Notes: generated from the letters alone by a model not told the origin. Shown: positions 23,001 to 34,656, numbered from the stretch's first letter. The stretch is DNA of 64,000 bases from Odontesthes bonariensis (GCF_027942865.1 NC_134528.1:8985586-9049585), one strand, 5' to 3'. A program made the numbers and translations.

Positions 23001-25498
23001 ACATCCCAAAGCTCTTCTTTGGATGTGGGCTGCCTTTTGTTCCGTTCTCTGCCAACATGATCCCACACTGCTTCAGTAATGTTGAGCACCGGGCTCTGGG
23101 GAGGATTCATCCCTCCATCAGACCTGCTGCCACTGATTTTCAGCCCACTTCTTGTGTCCTTTGGCACAGCTCAGCCTTTTCTCCCTGTTTCCCTTCCTTA
23201 AGAACGGCTTCCTGACAGCCACCCTTCCATGGAGCCCATTTCTGATGAGGCTTGGGCCAACAGCAGATGGATCAGCTGACGGTCCAGATGCATCTCTCAG
23301 CTCCTGTGTCAGGTCTTTGCTGGAGTTTTTCCTCTTTCTTAAGGACATCACTTTCAGATCCTGTTCATCTGCTGTAGATAGTTCTTTAGGCCTGACACTT
23401 CTTCTTCTGTCCTCTACTTGTCCAGTTTCCTCAAATGTTTTAAGGACACATTGCACACCATGCTGAGATATGCCAAGTTTTCAGCTAACAGCTCTTTGGG
23501 AATCACCTTGTTGCTGCAGAAATCCTGTTTTCTGTCTGTCAGACTGTGTTATCTTTGCTGTTTTTCACAGATGAAACTAAAGAAATGGGAACAAATGATG
23601 TGTCTCTGTGACAGGCTGCTGGGAACAAAGTGCCTAAAGATCCAGTTTAAAATGGCTTCTTTGCTAAGTTGTCTGTTATGTGTGGACACAACACTGGTTC
23701 ATCCCTTGAGTTAGGAGCCTTTTTTTTATGCCTGAATGATTCATGGGTCACAGTTAAGTGGTATAACAAACTAAACACACTCCTCTGAAAATGGTCAGGT
23801 ACAAGAACTGCACTGAAAATTAGTGAAAAAGAATCTGATGTCCAAAGAAAAACTTCGAAAGATCTTCAGAAAGCCTGGAGAACTATTGCTGAAGACCACT
23901 TTAAATTACAAGAACGTCTGGCTGTTTGGAAGCTAAACATAAAGAAATGAGGGATGGGTCAGGAATTTTCAGGGCACCAACAACACTCATCGTGCTGCAC
24001 ATTCCAGCCCCCTAAACTGTGCCTGAGCTGATGGCAGAACAGAAGCGTTATCCCACATCAGATTTGTTCCAGTAACGTGTGACACAGTCCGCTGATGTTT
24101 GCATCACAAGCTACCCCCTGACAGGCCTTAATCAGTTCAGGTTCAAGCCATGTCAATTAAAGTCATGTTTTTAAAGCAGAAAATTAAGCCCTCAGGGGCA
24201 TTTATTTGTAATAGAAAATAAATCAAATGTATTTATAATCAGTTAGTTAACCTGGAAAAGATATATTTAGAATTTCCAATATACATTTCAAATATATTTC
24301 AATATTTGTCATTTTTAAAGCAAAAATGACAAATATTTGCTGCACATTTCTCACTTGATTTCAGAATCTGTTGCTTTCTTTTTGGTCAGATATGACAATA
24401 ACCTAATTATATCTTGATTTCTGGACTGTTGGTTGAACAAAAAAAAACCAAACATCAAAAAATCAGAAGAGAAAATCTACTTTTTCCAGATCAGACACAC
24501 AGGACATGTTTGAACACACAAAGTGATGTAAGATCATGTGAGGTCACATGATTATAGTCAATTTCATGAGTCAACACCCCCACAACACATCCGTCTCGGC
24601 ACGGAGGCTTGGTGCTGACAAAGCACTACTCAACACAGACCAACGCCTTGAAAACGCCATCAACTCCTGTCCAAAGAAAATGAGAGAAATCCATCGGCTC
24701 CTGTTCGCTCTGACATGAAGAATCTGCTTTAAAGAGACCTTTAGATTTCTGTAAAATAAACTCGCACGGTGGAATTAAACCTCTAGGAATTCTTATCTGG
24801 CAAGAACAACTTTCTAGGCATCAAGTTTCTTCCCCTGAAGATAAACAGACGTATGTGTATAACACGCTTCACGGGCCATTTAGTGTGCATTTCAGGATTT
24901 CAACGTGTCTGCCATCTGCATTTATCCCATTTTAAGTGATAAAGATTACAGCAACAGTTATACTCATTCCTCCTTAGCCCAAGGTGTCTTCAAATAATTT
25001 TAGCTGAAATATTTTCTGTGCCATCACATCAATGACGGGGCCATTTCTAAGTGAGGCGTTAGGGTCATTTTCTATCTCTAATAAAATAGCGAGACCACAG
25101 CTCTGATCACAAGTGACCTAATTTACTGTGATTTTACTGTTAAATACTCACATGTAGGAATATCTTATAGTCGACGTATGAATTCCAAGAGCCCTCGCTC
25201 TGAATGCGGGGATCTTGGACTCGCACTGCAACAAACTCCTGAAAGACACAAACGAAGACGAGATTTTAACAAGAAACCACCATGATGCTGTTATGTCCGT
25301 TTTTGCAGAACTGTTTATAAACAAAGAGATTAAAATCTAGGAACAACACGTCCCTATACAGTTAAGTATGGTTCCTCTAATTCTTTAAACATTTCAAAAC
25401 GCCAGAGGGTGGGTATAGTTTTTCGCATCCAAGTGGAAGATCACTTTAAAAAGGGAGAGTGGAAAGTGACTCACATCTTCTTCGTTATTCCTGATCAT
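20032..25498 (-). CDS. snx11: Sorting nexin 11 with long acidic C-terminal tail
   Basis: PX-domain sorting nexin that binds PI3P on endosomes; mammalian SNX11 is about 270 residues. Coding exons (minus) are 25498-25475 (ATG, first residues MIRNNEED), 25238-25152, 22613-22513, 22065-21970, 21856-21632 and 21301-20032 (stop), in total 600 residues. The PX domain runs from about residue 9 to 130, with [50 protein letters not shown] and [12 protein letters not shown], then the extended-PX helices ([27 protein letters not shown]). All junctions keep phase. The last exon adds about 420 low-complexity residues rich in Asp, Glu and Ser, with a nine-Glu run and five DETL repeats; this tail has no counterpart of such length in the human protein. 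SNX10 is the paralogous alternative, but CVQG and VTDAIL near the C-terminal helices and the synteny favour SNX11. Confidence 0.92.
20588..20664 (-). repeat. In-frame 15-bp minisatellite in snx11
   Basis: Five imperfect 15-bp units inside the last snx11 exon encode (L)HDET or NDET repeats on the minus strand (residue pattern [20 protein letters not shown]). The unit length is a multiple of three, so copy-number changes would leave the frame open. Confidence 0.85.
20742..20772 (-). repeat. GAG trinucleotide repeat encoding poly-Glu
   Basis: An array of CTC on the plus strand (GAG on the coding strand) gives nine consecutive Glu residues in the acidic Snx11 tail. It is a coding microsatellite prone to length change. 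Confidence 0.85.
22862..23560 (-). pseudogene. Degenerate Tc1-like transposase in snx11 intron
   Basis: The minus strand carries Tc1/mariner transposase fragments in two frames. An N-terminal HTH part includes [20 protein letters not shown], then [16 protein letters not shown] and [17 protein letters not shown]-terminal part includes [19 protein letters not shown] and [18 protein letters not shown]. The central catalytic stretch that normally holds the first two DDE-motif Asp residues is missing, so the copy is an internally deleted relic. It lies in the 22614-25151 intron. TIRs were not identified with confidence. Confidence 0.85.
23560..24000. repeat. Probable repeat tract next to the Tc1 relic
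   Basis: The sequence after the Tc1 transposase N-terminus contains a block near 23775-23950 (GAAAATTAGTGAAAAAGAATC, then AGCCTGGAGAACTATTGCTG) whose texture resembles dispersed teleost repeats. It may be the remaining end of the Tc1 element or a neighbouring non-autonomous copy. I cannot assign it to a family. Confidence 0.35.
24301..24337. repeat. Perfect 16-bp inverted repeat (hairpin)
   Basis: AATATTTGTCATTTTT is followed by a 5-base loop and its exact reverse complement. It lies in the big snx11 intron. It is AT-rich and too short for a typical microRNA precursor, and its function is unknown. Confidence 0.7.
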
Positions 25499-26940
25499 CC
25501 TCCCGACAACCGCACTGCAAAAAGAGAAGCGATCAATTAATGATTCAATAAGCGATTGTTTCTTCTGTGCCTCTGATGATGAATCATCCCCCAAAAAAGA
25601 AGCTGACCAGCTTAACTTAGTCACTCTTACTGGTATCTTTCTTAAACAGTCACAATCTTCTTATAGAATAACAAGCGGTTACCTCTTTTGGGCTGACAGC
25701 TTTTTGTTCAGGCTGCTCACTGCTTTGTAAAATTCTCCTATAAGCAGATTATGCAGCTGGTTTTTAATGTGTGTTTAGCTATAAATGATCATTTGTTTGA
25801 CTCTTTCTTTTATCATTCTTTGAAACAACAATAAATACTGTTTAGTTTAATGTTATGAAGATAGAGAAAACAATTACATCCTCACACCTTGAACCAAAAC
25901 ACTGGGACTTTAACGCTTTAACACTTTAACACTACCGGACAAACAAACGGGTTTAAGGCATTAAGCGTGTATCGCAGACACAGACTTACCAGTATTACCC
26001 GAATCTCAGGGACTCCAAGTCTCATTTGACTTTTAAATTCATTTAAGACACGCAAATCTGGCTGAATATGTCCTGATCGACCATCGGTACAACTGTTGTA
26101 GACAGTAGCAATTATCTGCTATGATATGTTCCTTAGTCCAAATGTTTCTGTTCATAATTCTTCATTTTCTGTACACACGTTTCCTTATTTTATTTGCATA
26201 ACTGTGCATGCTGTTAGTGTACTATTGAGAAACATTTGGTGGTTGAACACCAGAAGTGTTTGTGTCAGAACACAAACTAAACAGACCGTTGCAGTTCTAG
26301 TTTCCTGGTTTATTTATATAAAAGAGGCAGTGCTACGATGTTAGTTTAAATGGTGGCTTAAATTTCCACTTCCTTGGTATAGGAGGCGTTTAAAGAGAGT
26401 GAAAGTAATATAAAAACATAACAATGGGAATTGCAAAGAGGTGAGTATCAGTGAAATCCTCAAAATGAAAAGTCAGATAACAGGTTTGGACTTCTTAAGT
26501 GGAAGAAAGCACAAAAAAACAAGACTAAAAGTAAATACAAAGCTGACTTTTTAGGTGTTGCTGACACATTTATTTTCATTCAATGTTGTAAAAAAATAAA
26601 AACGACACCCAAAATAATTTATCACCAGTTTCCTATGTTACTGATAACAACAACAGGCCAAACTCACTATGTTTAAAAACTGTTTAAAAATATAACCGAT
26701 CAAACTATGTTATTGAATGGGGAGGATTTTTTTTTTTTAGAGTTTAGTGCATTTTTTTAACTGCCAGCAATACAAAATAAAAATAAAAAACACATATAAC
26801 GTGGTTAATAAGAGATTTGTGCTAAAAACAAATGACTTAGTCGGGGCTAGTTCACGTTAGTCGCCCAATGTTTAAACTTGTAAACAAAATGGCTAAAGGA
26901 AACATTAGCTAAGAGCTAATCTCAGCTAACTGCTACTTAC

Positions 26941-27125
26941 TTTCATTAAGTGAACGCTGGCTTCTGATTTAGCTCCCAGACGACTGCTGTTAAGGATCTC
27001 CTGCTTGTTGTTATTCCAGTTTTAGAAGAGCACAAAATCCTCAAATGCGAGTCCGGAGAGCAGCTATCAGGGAGAAGTCCTATCCCCATTTTGCAAGTCA
27101 CAAACAGAAAACGTCGCGACGTCGT
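26941..27125 (-). other. snx11: snx11 non-coding first exon
   Basis: On the minus strand a CpG-rich leader ends in a strong donor (CTTAATGAAA|gtaagtag at 26941/26940). No other gene lies nearby, and the next exon on this strand is the snx11 start exon at 25514-25475, preceded by the acceptor tttttgcag. The leader contains an ATG opening a uORF of about 40 codons that ends at the TAA just before the donor. The 5' limit is approximate. Confidence 0.6.
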
Positions 27126-27200
27126 GATACGTAAGAGAAGGGGGCGGGGCGTAGAGCGGGTGTCGTGCTATATTCGACGGCCCCTGAGAACTCGGAATTT
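27125..27200 (-). promoter_or_regulatory. snx11: snx11 promoter region
   Basis: CpG-rich sequence with a GC box (GGGGCGGGGC at 27141-27150), CGTCGCGACGTCGTGA-type CpG clusters and no TATA box, directly upstream of the inferred first exon. This is typical of a housekeeping promoter. Confidence 0.5.
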
Positions 27201-27474
27201 TTAAACTGTTCAGGATGAAACTAAACTAAAACGCCTAAAGAATTCGCGTTTCCTTTGTGGGGTAACTCAGGTAAGATTTCTCAAACTCAACTTTCTCACG
27301 AGCGCTTGCTATTATTAGAAAACAAGAAAGCAAACCCAGTGTCAAGTATGACTTTTCTCCTTTTGTGCCTCGAACACACGTCTAATACAATTTATTGTAT
27401 TTCCGAAGTACATCGAATGCACCATAGAAATACGATGACAGTTTGTTTACAGTTATTTACAGGGGCGTGGCTAC

Positions 27475-27730
27475 GGGGGGGCTGGGGGGGGGGGGGGGGG
27501 GGGGGGGGGCCCTGAGAAGTGCCCTGTCCATCCAAAGAAAACTGTCCAGAAAAAAGGCCACAATTTATTATCTCTGTTTGTGTCTTGTATTGATAGAATA
27601 AATGCAGGTGGTGATTTAAAAAAAGCATATATCTGCAAAGTTTATAGCTTTATTTTTTTGTTATCGTGCCCCCCCCACCCCCCCCCCACCCCCCCCCCCC
27701 CCCCCCACCACACCCCCCCCCCCCCCACCG
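27475..27730. repeat. Facing poly-G and poly-C tracts
   Basis: Seven G, two bases, then 26 G lie at 27475-27509. About 160 bases later a C-rich tract of nearly 60 bases (27669-27726) is interrupted only by A. The tracts are inverted complements of each other and could pair into a long stem or form G-quadruplex and i-motif structures. Flanking text (GGGGCGTGGCTAC, TTATCGTGCCCCC) suggests the two ends of a dispersed fish repeat. Run lengths are likely to be unreliable in any assembly. Confidence 0.75.
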
Positions 27731-28689
27731 TAACCTTAACACCTTGCTGCAAAAAAAAAGGCGATTTTCACATTTTCGGATGTTTTTGTTGTATATAATG
27801 ATCTGAAATGTAGACTTAATGAAGGTAATAAAAGCTGGAGTTGGCTGGATGTCTTGCCCCAAAGTATCTACTTGAATTTAAACCCTCAATGGAGAATGTG
27901 GAGCATGTTAAACAAAAGCTATTGCATCCTAAAGTCCTGGTCTAAAAACCTTCCAAAAATTTTCCTCCGATTTTTTCAGGTACTGTTTTCTGCCCCCCCC
28001 AGATGAGCTAACTGCCCACCCACACAGAAAATAAGTATATTAATTTATAGCAAATTATATATAGATATCAGATAGATTTAAAAAAATATATATATACTTT
28101 GCAACGTTACATGGTTAATACAAGAAAGAAAGAAAGAAAGATGCTCATCAGAGGCGCAGGATCAAACCAACAATCATCTTGCACCTGAGACACCTCTTTC
28201 ATCATCCGGGGAGTTGTAGGGGTTTCCCACTGTAAATTATTAACTGTAGCTGAGTAAATACACTGAACAATCTCTTTTTTGTATCTCCTTTTTTTCTTTC
28301 AATAGAAGGAAATGGGATGCCCAGTTTACAAAGAACACATTTTTCCAACCTGTGCTGTCAAGTAAAACAAAATAATGATAAAATGGTTTACACTCAGACA
28401 TCTTGAGCCATACCTAGAATCATGTCTCTGTAAAGTTTGATGTCAATTGACGGGCCTTTCAATCCAGGAATGTTTACCTTTAGCATACAGCCTCATGATG
28501 TAAGCCCCAAGAGAGGCGCATTGCACGTGCTGTGTACCATAAATAGATTGAACCAAGAAAAGTATGAGCACAAGATCCACTTACACATCACCAGATGGAG
28601 TTTACTCAGGTGAGGAAAGTGGCTGAAAGCTTTCATGCTCCTATAAGTGGGAAGATATTACAACATTGTTATGAGATACTAAGTTAAAA

Positions 28690-30980
28690 ATATAGCTGCA
28701 AGCAGCAATGTGGGGGTCCTAGCAGAATGGCCCAATAGGCAAGGCTTGGGCTGCTCAGGAAGGCGTCTTGAGTCCATGCAACAAGTTTGGCATCGATACA
28801 TCAATGCATCGCAGAGATACGGCCAAATGTCCCGTTTACGCATCGGCGTAGAGTTTGATTGGCTGTCGCGGTTACACGGAAGTGAAGTAAAAAAATCCAC
28901 ATGATAACTTATGTGCGGCTTGGTCTGAAGATTGTATTTGCCAAGTTCCGTCGAGATTGGACAATCTCAGTGGCCTGAAATGCTTTTTGAAGGTTTTCGA
29001 TTAAATTCAAAATGGCGGACAATCCAAGATGGCGCTCATGACGTCATGACGTGCATTGACCTCGGCTGCATCCAGGGATTCCATTGGTACCTCATTTGTG
29101 ACATTTGGACCAAGGGGTCCAAAGTTATGAGCAAAAATGCATTTTGGCTACATATAGCGCCACCTATAGGCCGAACGTCACCAAACTTCTTGGGCCTCTT
29201 ACCATCTTGGTCGTAAGTCTGTGTTATAAGTTTGACATCATAACATCAAATGGTTACCAAGATATGGCCTCACTTCCGGTTTGGGGGCGTCAACGTCGAA
29301 TTTGATTGGCTTTTATGGAAAAATGGAAGCCTAATTAAAAATTCCCTTGGATAACTTTTGTGCGGCTTGGTCTTAAGAGTCTATGTGCCAAGTTTCGTGT
29401 AAATTGGACAATCTCTGTGACCTGAAATGCTTTTTTAAGCTTTTTGATAAAATTCAAAATGGCGGAAAATCTAGGCATACGCAAATTGACGTCGTAGGGT
29501 GCGTTGGACTCGTCATGATCCAAGGATTCCAACGATGCCTCATTTGTGAAATTTGGACCAAGTAGTCCAAAGTTATTAGGCTTAATGCACTTTGAACTTT
29601 GACGTGTTGGTGGCGCTAGAGAGTAAGCTCTTGGGGCATGAAAATTCTTGACTTTGGTTTTGGCACTTGGCTGATTAGGTGTGCCAAATTTCACAACTTT
29701 TTACCATAGCGTTCATGGGGCTGCCATAGACTTCAATTGCAGCGGAAACGGATTAATAATAATAATAATAAATATAGCTGCAAGCAGCAATGTGGGGGTC
29801 CTAGCAGAATGGCCCAATAGGCAAGGCTTGGGCTGCTCAGGAAGGCGTCTTGAGTCCATGCAACAAGTTTGGCATCGATACATCAATGCATCGCAGAGAT
29901 ACGGCCAAATGTCCCGTTTACGCATCGGCGTAGAGTTTGATTGGCTGTCGCGGTTACACGGAAGTGAAGTAAAAAAATCCACATGATAACTTATGTGCGG
30001 CTTGGTCTGAAGATTGTATTTGCCAAGTTCCGTCGAGATTGGACAATCTCAGTGGCCTGAAATGCTTTTTGAAGGTTTTCGATTAAATTCAAAATGGCGG
30101 ACAATCCAAGATGGCGCTCATGACGTCATGACGTGCATTGACCTCGGCTGCATCCAGGGATTCCATTGGTACCTCATTTGTGACATTTGGACCAAGGGGT
30201 CCAAAGTTATGAGCAAAAATGCATTTTGGCTACATATAGCGCCACCTATAGGCCGAACGTCACCAAACTTCTTGGGCCTCTTACCATCTTGGTCGTAAGT
30301 CTGTGTTATAAGTTTGACATCATAACATCAAATGGTTACCAAGATATGGCCTCACTTCCGGTTTGGGGGCGTCAACGTCGAATTTGATTGGCTTTTATGG
30401 AAAAATGGAAGCCTAATTAAAAATTCCCTTGGATAACTTTTGTGCGGCTTGGTCTTAAGAGTCTATGTGCCAAGTTTCGTGTAAATTGGACAATCTCTGT
30501 GACCTGAAATGCTTTTTTAAGCTTTTTGATAAAATTCAAAATGGCGGAAAATCTAGGCATACGCAAATTGACGTCGTAGGGTGCGTTGGACTCGTCATGA
30601 TCCAAGGATTCCAACGATGCCTCATTTGTGAAATTTGGACCAAGTAGTCCAAAGTTATTAGGCTTAATGCACTTTGAACTTTGACGTGTTGGTGGCGCTA
30701 GAGAGTAAGCTCTTGGGGCATGAAAATTCTTGACTTTGGTTTTGGCACTTGGCTGATTAGGTGTGCCAAATTTCACAACTTTTTACCATAGCGTTCATGG
30801 GGCTGCCATAGACTTCAATTGCAGCGGAAACGGATTAATAATAATAATAATAATAATAATAGGAAAAGCTACTAACTCAATGGGTTCCTGCAGCTTCGCT
30901 GCTAGGACCCCCAATAATAATAATAGGAAAAGCTACTAACTCAATGGGTTCCTGCAGCTTCGCTGCTAGGACCCCCAATG
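28690..30980. repeat. Tandemly duplicated 1082-bp repeat with hairpin termini
   Basis: Two apparently identical units begin at about 28691 and 29773, an offset of 1082 bases. Each starts with a GCTGC-aa-GCAGC hairpin followed by GGGGGTCCTAGCAG and ends in an (AAT)n tract. After the second unit come two copies of a right-end module (AGGAAAAGCTACTAACTC to GCTAGGACCCCCAAT, 30882-30979). This module carries a GCAGC-ttc-GCTGC hairpin and the inverse complement of the left end. Within each unit, the segment from 28903 is repeated in diverged form from 29350 (shared GTGCGGCTTGGTCT, AAATTCAAAATGGCGGA, CCTCATTTGTGA). No transposase is encoded, so this is a non-autonomous element of uncertain class. 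Confidence 0.85.
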
Positions 30981-32549
30981 ATAAGATATCTTGTAAGATA
31001 TGATGTCCTCTGTGACTTCTACCTTATTGTTATTATGATTGTAATGGAGACCTGCGGTTCCATCACTTTTATTGTGAAACTGTTGGTACAGATTTGTGGA
31101 TCGATGTGGATGAGTTTAACCAAATGAGTCCACAAATGTGTTGATTTATGTCTCTTTATTGAAATGTGTGAATAAGGTGAAATGTCATGGTATTTGCAGA
31201 GGGGGACTGGCCTGTGTAAGAGATAATAGTGTTGTTATCTCCAAAGTGGTGTAAATAAATGCTGACGTTGGTGCCTGAAAACCTACCTAAGTCTGATGTC
31301 TCTTTAGAAAAAGTATGGATTAGCCGACGGCCAAACTGACAATGATAGAGTGACTTCTTAAAACACTAGAAGACTCTAGTTCACCGTCTTAAATTGATAC
31401 ATAGGTCCATGACATGGTAATAAATATTAAAAACTACATCTATGACTAGTTCAATCTGCCTGATGGATAAGACTATGTATGAGTGAATAAATGCAATGTT
31501 GATAATGAAAATGTGACAAAGATGGAAGGTAAAACCAGGTTGTTTTTGTCATCAAATTAATTCAGATTTTTCTTTTCTTCTCACGATTGAGAAAATAACC
31601 ATTTCAAGTAAAGAGTAAAGGAAAAGTCTGTAAATTTAGTCAGTTCTAAGGAATTATTTGATCCAGTTTTTATACATAAATTCCACTCTCAATATCAGTT
31701 ATATATTAACACGATAACTCAGCATATTCTAGAACAAATGTAATTCAAACATAAATCCTATTGAGTTGATCAACATTATGCATTAACAAAGCATTTTCAG
31801 TCTTGCAGAGAACTAAATGTCCACTAGATGGTGCTGTGGTCACATGAATAACTGATTCATGCAGGGAGATCAGAATAAATCACAGCCCAGATGAAAATAT
31901 CTCTTTTTGTTCTCTCATTTGTCGCTATGATCTATCAAGAATGACTCAGAAAGTCATTTATAGTGTCCAGTTTGATGGTAATTTAATTATCATGACAAAC
32001 ACAGAATATTCTTAGATGTTCTGTTTTTTTTTTTTTAAAGGTTCAGTGTTTATTCTGACACTTCAACAGAAAATAAGTGGTGCATTATCCATCTTTCCTG
32101 CAGTGTTTACATAATTTGTTAATGATAAGAGAGTCGCATCAGTGTTACAATATTCCAATACAGAGAAAAACATTCATATACATTTTTTTATTATTAATAC
32201 TTCAATATTGGGTATAAAGCTTTTGGTTTGTTTCACATTACAGCTCAACACTAAGAGTTTGTATGCAAAAGTCTTGCTTTTTTTAAACGTCCAAACATAT
32301 CCAACTGTCACCGTTTTCTTTGAAATAAATACAGTTTCAGTCATATTTAGCACAGAGGTAAATGTAGAAATAATTAGTAATAAAACCAATGAGCACATCA
32401 TGGTGTCACTGCGTGCATATTTTTATTAGATTTTAGAGATACAAAATATCAGACAGAAATGTATGGGTGACAATGGAGCTTTCCGGGCCTTTTAAGTAGG
32501 GCCCCCCTGCCCTCTTTGGCCCTTTGCTCATCCAGCCGTGAGCAGAGCC

Positions 32550-32954
32550 CATGTGGATTCATTAAGCATTGTACTTTGTGCACTTGAGGCCGGTCCGTTG
32601 ATCCAGTCCGCCGCTTGCTGGCACGGTGCAGTAACAGATCTACAAATCAAATGGATGGAGCACGAGCGCTGCTTGTGACGGTGACGTGTAAATCCATGCG
32701 CTGCGCAGTTTGTGACAATAGCTCGGCCCCGCGCTCTAACGGACGTTTTTTCTTCTTCTTCTCTCATACCAGACGAAGGGGCGAAAAACGACACAATTCG
32801 TTGTTGTCAAGCTAGAGCGGCTCTGCGTTTGGACAACAAATACACACAAACAGCGGCGTTAGTACCGTATCATTCAGACACAACGGCGGTCGAGTTGTTT
32901 TAATTTTGGTGCTGCTGGAACATTAAAGATAACCGGTTAAATTTTAAATAATCG
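32550..32954 (+). promoter_or_regulatory. cbx1: cbx1 CpG promoter and non-coding first exon
   Basis: A CpG-rich block (GCGCTGCTTGTGACGGTGACG, CTCGGCCCCGCGCTCTAACGG) ends in a good donor, AATCG|gtgagttt at 32954/32955, on the plus strand. The next plus-strand acceptor with continuity is at 36543, in front of the cbx1 start codon. The exon start is not defined. Confidence 0.5.
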
Positions 32955-33754
32955 GTGAGTTTTTTCCCCCCCTCTTCCTTCCAAACGTGTTCATTTGATT
33001 TGTGCACGAGCCAAAACGTTAGCGAGCTGTTAGGTTTCATGTGTGTGTATGGATTCATGATGTAACCGCCTATACGTTTCATCACTGGTTATTGATAGAC
33101 GTTTGACTTAATGTGTAACCACAAATAATCTCTGTAACCGACAGACAGCCCTGGGAATGCTACAGTAGGTGCTGCCGCCAAAGCAATATGGAGGAGACAC
33201 CAGTTAGCTGCAAACTGTGGGTCCCTCTCAGGCTTTGTCGCGCACTATTTTCTGCCTTTTGTCAGTTAACGTTAGGAACACCTCCGCCCGAATTCAGCTT
33301 AAAGGGCGAATTTTGCTCTGAGATGATGCTAATTTGGAGCAGTTAATTGCTCGGTTTGATTTACTGGCATCCCTTTGTAATGTCTGTGGTGTTCCTCTCT
33401 GTAAAGCTGCTGCCGCCAGGTGTAGCAAACCTCCTGTTGTCGGTTCTGGCAGAAACAAAATCGACCATGAGTGCCTCTGATCCTCCCCCTTTTTCATGAC
33501 TAATTAGCGAAACCGACCTGTGTCTGCGGTTAATATTTCAAAGCTGTGCAAAAAAAAAAAAAAAAATACAGTTAATTAGGCTAGACACTAAAGGTGAAAA
33601 AGGTTTGAATTTTTAAATATCAGCCCAGATGTTTCACTTGTAGTCACACAAAAATATTTCTATTTTTTTTTTTATTTAAATAGCAAAATGACAGTGTAGT
33701 AGATATTTAAATGTTGGATGAAGCCAGGCACAAAATGATTGTTTTTACAGAGGT

Positions 33755-34050
33755 GATTAAGAGCTGAGGGTCGCTGGTTCGATTCCCGGCTGAAGTTTTT
33801 GCATGTTTTTCATGTGCATGGTTCTCTCTGTGTACTCCAGCCTCCTCCCACCATCCAAAAATATGCATGTCTGGTTAATTGGTGATCCTAAACTGACCAT
33901 AGGATTGAGTGCATGGTTGTGTGTTGACCCTGCGATGGACTGGGAACCCGTACAGGGTGTACCCTTGCTCAGTGGCAGCTGGGATAGGCTCCAGCATCCC
34001 CCCCCACAAATCTGAATTGGATTATTAAGCGGGTATAGAAAATGGATGGA
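33755..34050 (+). mobile_element. tRNA-like SINE in cbx1 intron 1
   Basis: It contains a B-box-like GGTTCGATTCCC (33776-33787). The body is characteristic of a widespread teleost SINE, with CCTCCCACCATCCAAAAA, GGTTAATTGGTGAT, CTGCGATGGACTGG, CAGCTGGGATAGGCTCCAGC and a tail TAGAAAATGGATGGA. The head is degraded. The family name is not asserted. Confidence 0.75.
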
Positions 34051-34397
34051 TTTTCCCCTGCTCCTTTTGGCCGTAGACATCTGAAGATATCGTCAGAATC
34101 GAGGATAAAGAAAGATTTTGAATGGCAAATGTCTAGTTAAAGGGACACTATGTAATATATTAAGTCATTTATTAGCTCAAATCAACATATTCATTCATAA
34201 GTTAGTCCTCATTGGTGTAAAATGATCTCTGTCAAAAATCTCACTTATCCTCCTGAGTGAAGAATAACTTGTCTGTATCTACATAGAGCAGGTAAGCTCT
34301 ATGGAGGCTGCCATGTCCTTCCGGTCTATGAAAAACGACGAAATGCAGAGAGGGACATAAAGCACTTCGAATCGCGTTTTCCCCGCCAGGCCTGCAA

Positions 34398-34430
34398 GCG
34401 GAAATGACGTCATTGTGACGTCATTTCCGC
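34398..34430. repeat. 33-bp perfect palindrome with two CRE octamers
   Basis: GCGGAAATGACGTCA and its exact inverse complement are separated by TTG. Each arm contains TGACGTCA, the full CREB/ATF site, next to a GGAAAT motif. It lies inside the TTAA-flanked transposon. Confidence 0.85.
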
Positions 34431-34604
34431 CGAATGGCTTATTACAGCCGCTAATGCTAAATAGATTTTATCTCGTAAATGATCCCACTGATAATGCATT
34501 GATTGTTTCCAAACTTCTGCCGTAGTACACATAGGCTCTTAACTCACAAAACGAGGCATTAGAAAGTTTGTAAGTTTACCGGGAGTTTATTTACCGCTGC
34601 TAAT

Positions 34605-34656
34605 GCTGCTTAATGCTAACGCTGCTAATGCTAACGCTGCTAATGCTAACGCTGCG
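34605..34656. repeat. 15-bp tandem repeat, GCTGCTAATGCTAAC unit
   Basis: Three to four units of a 15-base motif lie inside the TTAA-flanked element. The run contains only simple variants of GCTAATGCT. Confidence 0.8.

Larger units (their letters stand above)
27200..32550. other. Repeat-filled intergenic space between divergent snx11 and cbx1
   Basis: No host gene was seen. The interval holds the poly-G and poly-C tracts, the duplicated 1.08-kb repeat and unique AT-rich sequence (31000-32500). A CTCF-like motif (CCACTAGATGGTGCT) is at 31821-31835. Confidence 0.6.

Noticed and set aside
28690-30776. Repeated open frames of 94-119 codons in the duplicated repeat
   Set aside because: They are the same non-coding repeat read twice; both strands are open and no transposase motif is present.
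33776-33800. tRNA gene at the GGTTCGATTCCC box
   Set aside because: Only a B-box is present, without a cloverleaf or A-box at proper spacing; the downstream body is a SINE.
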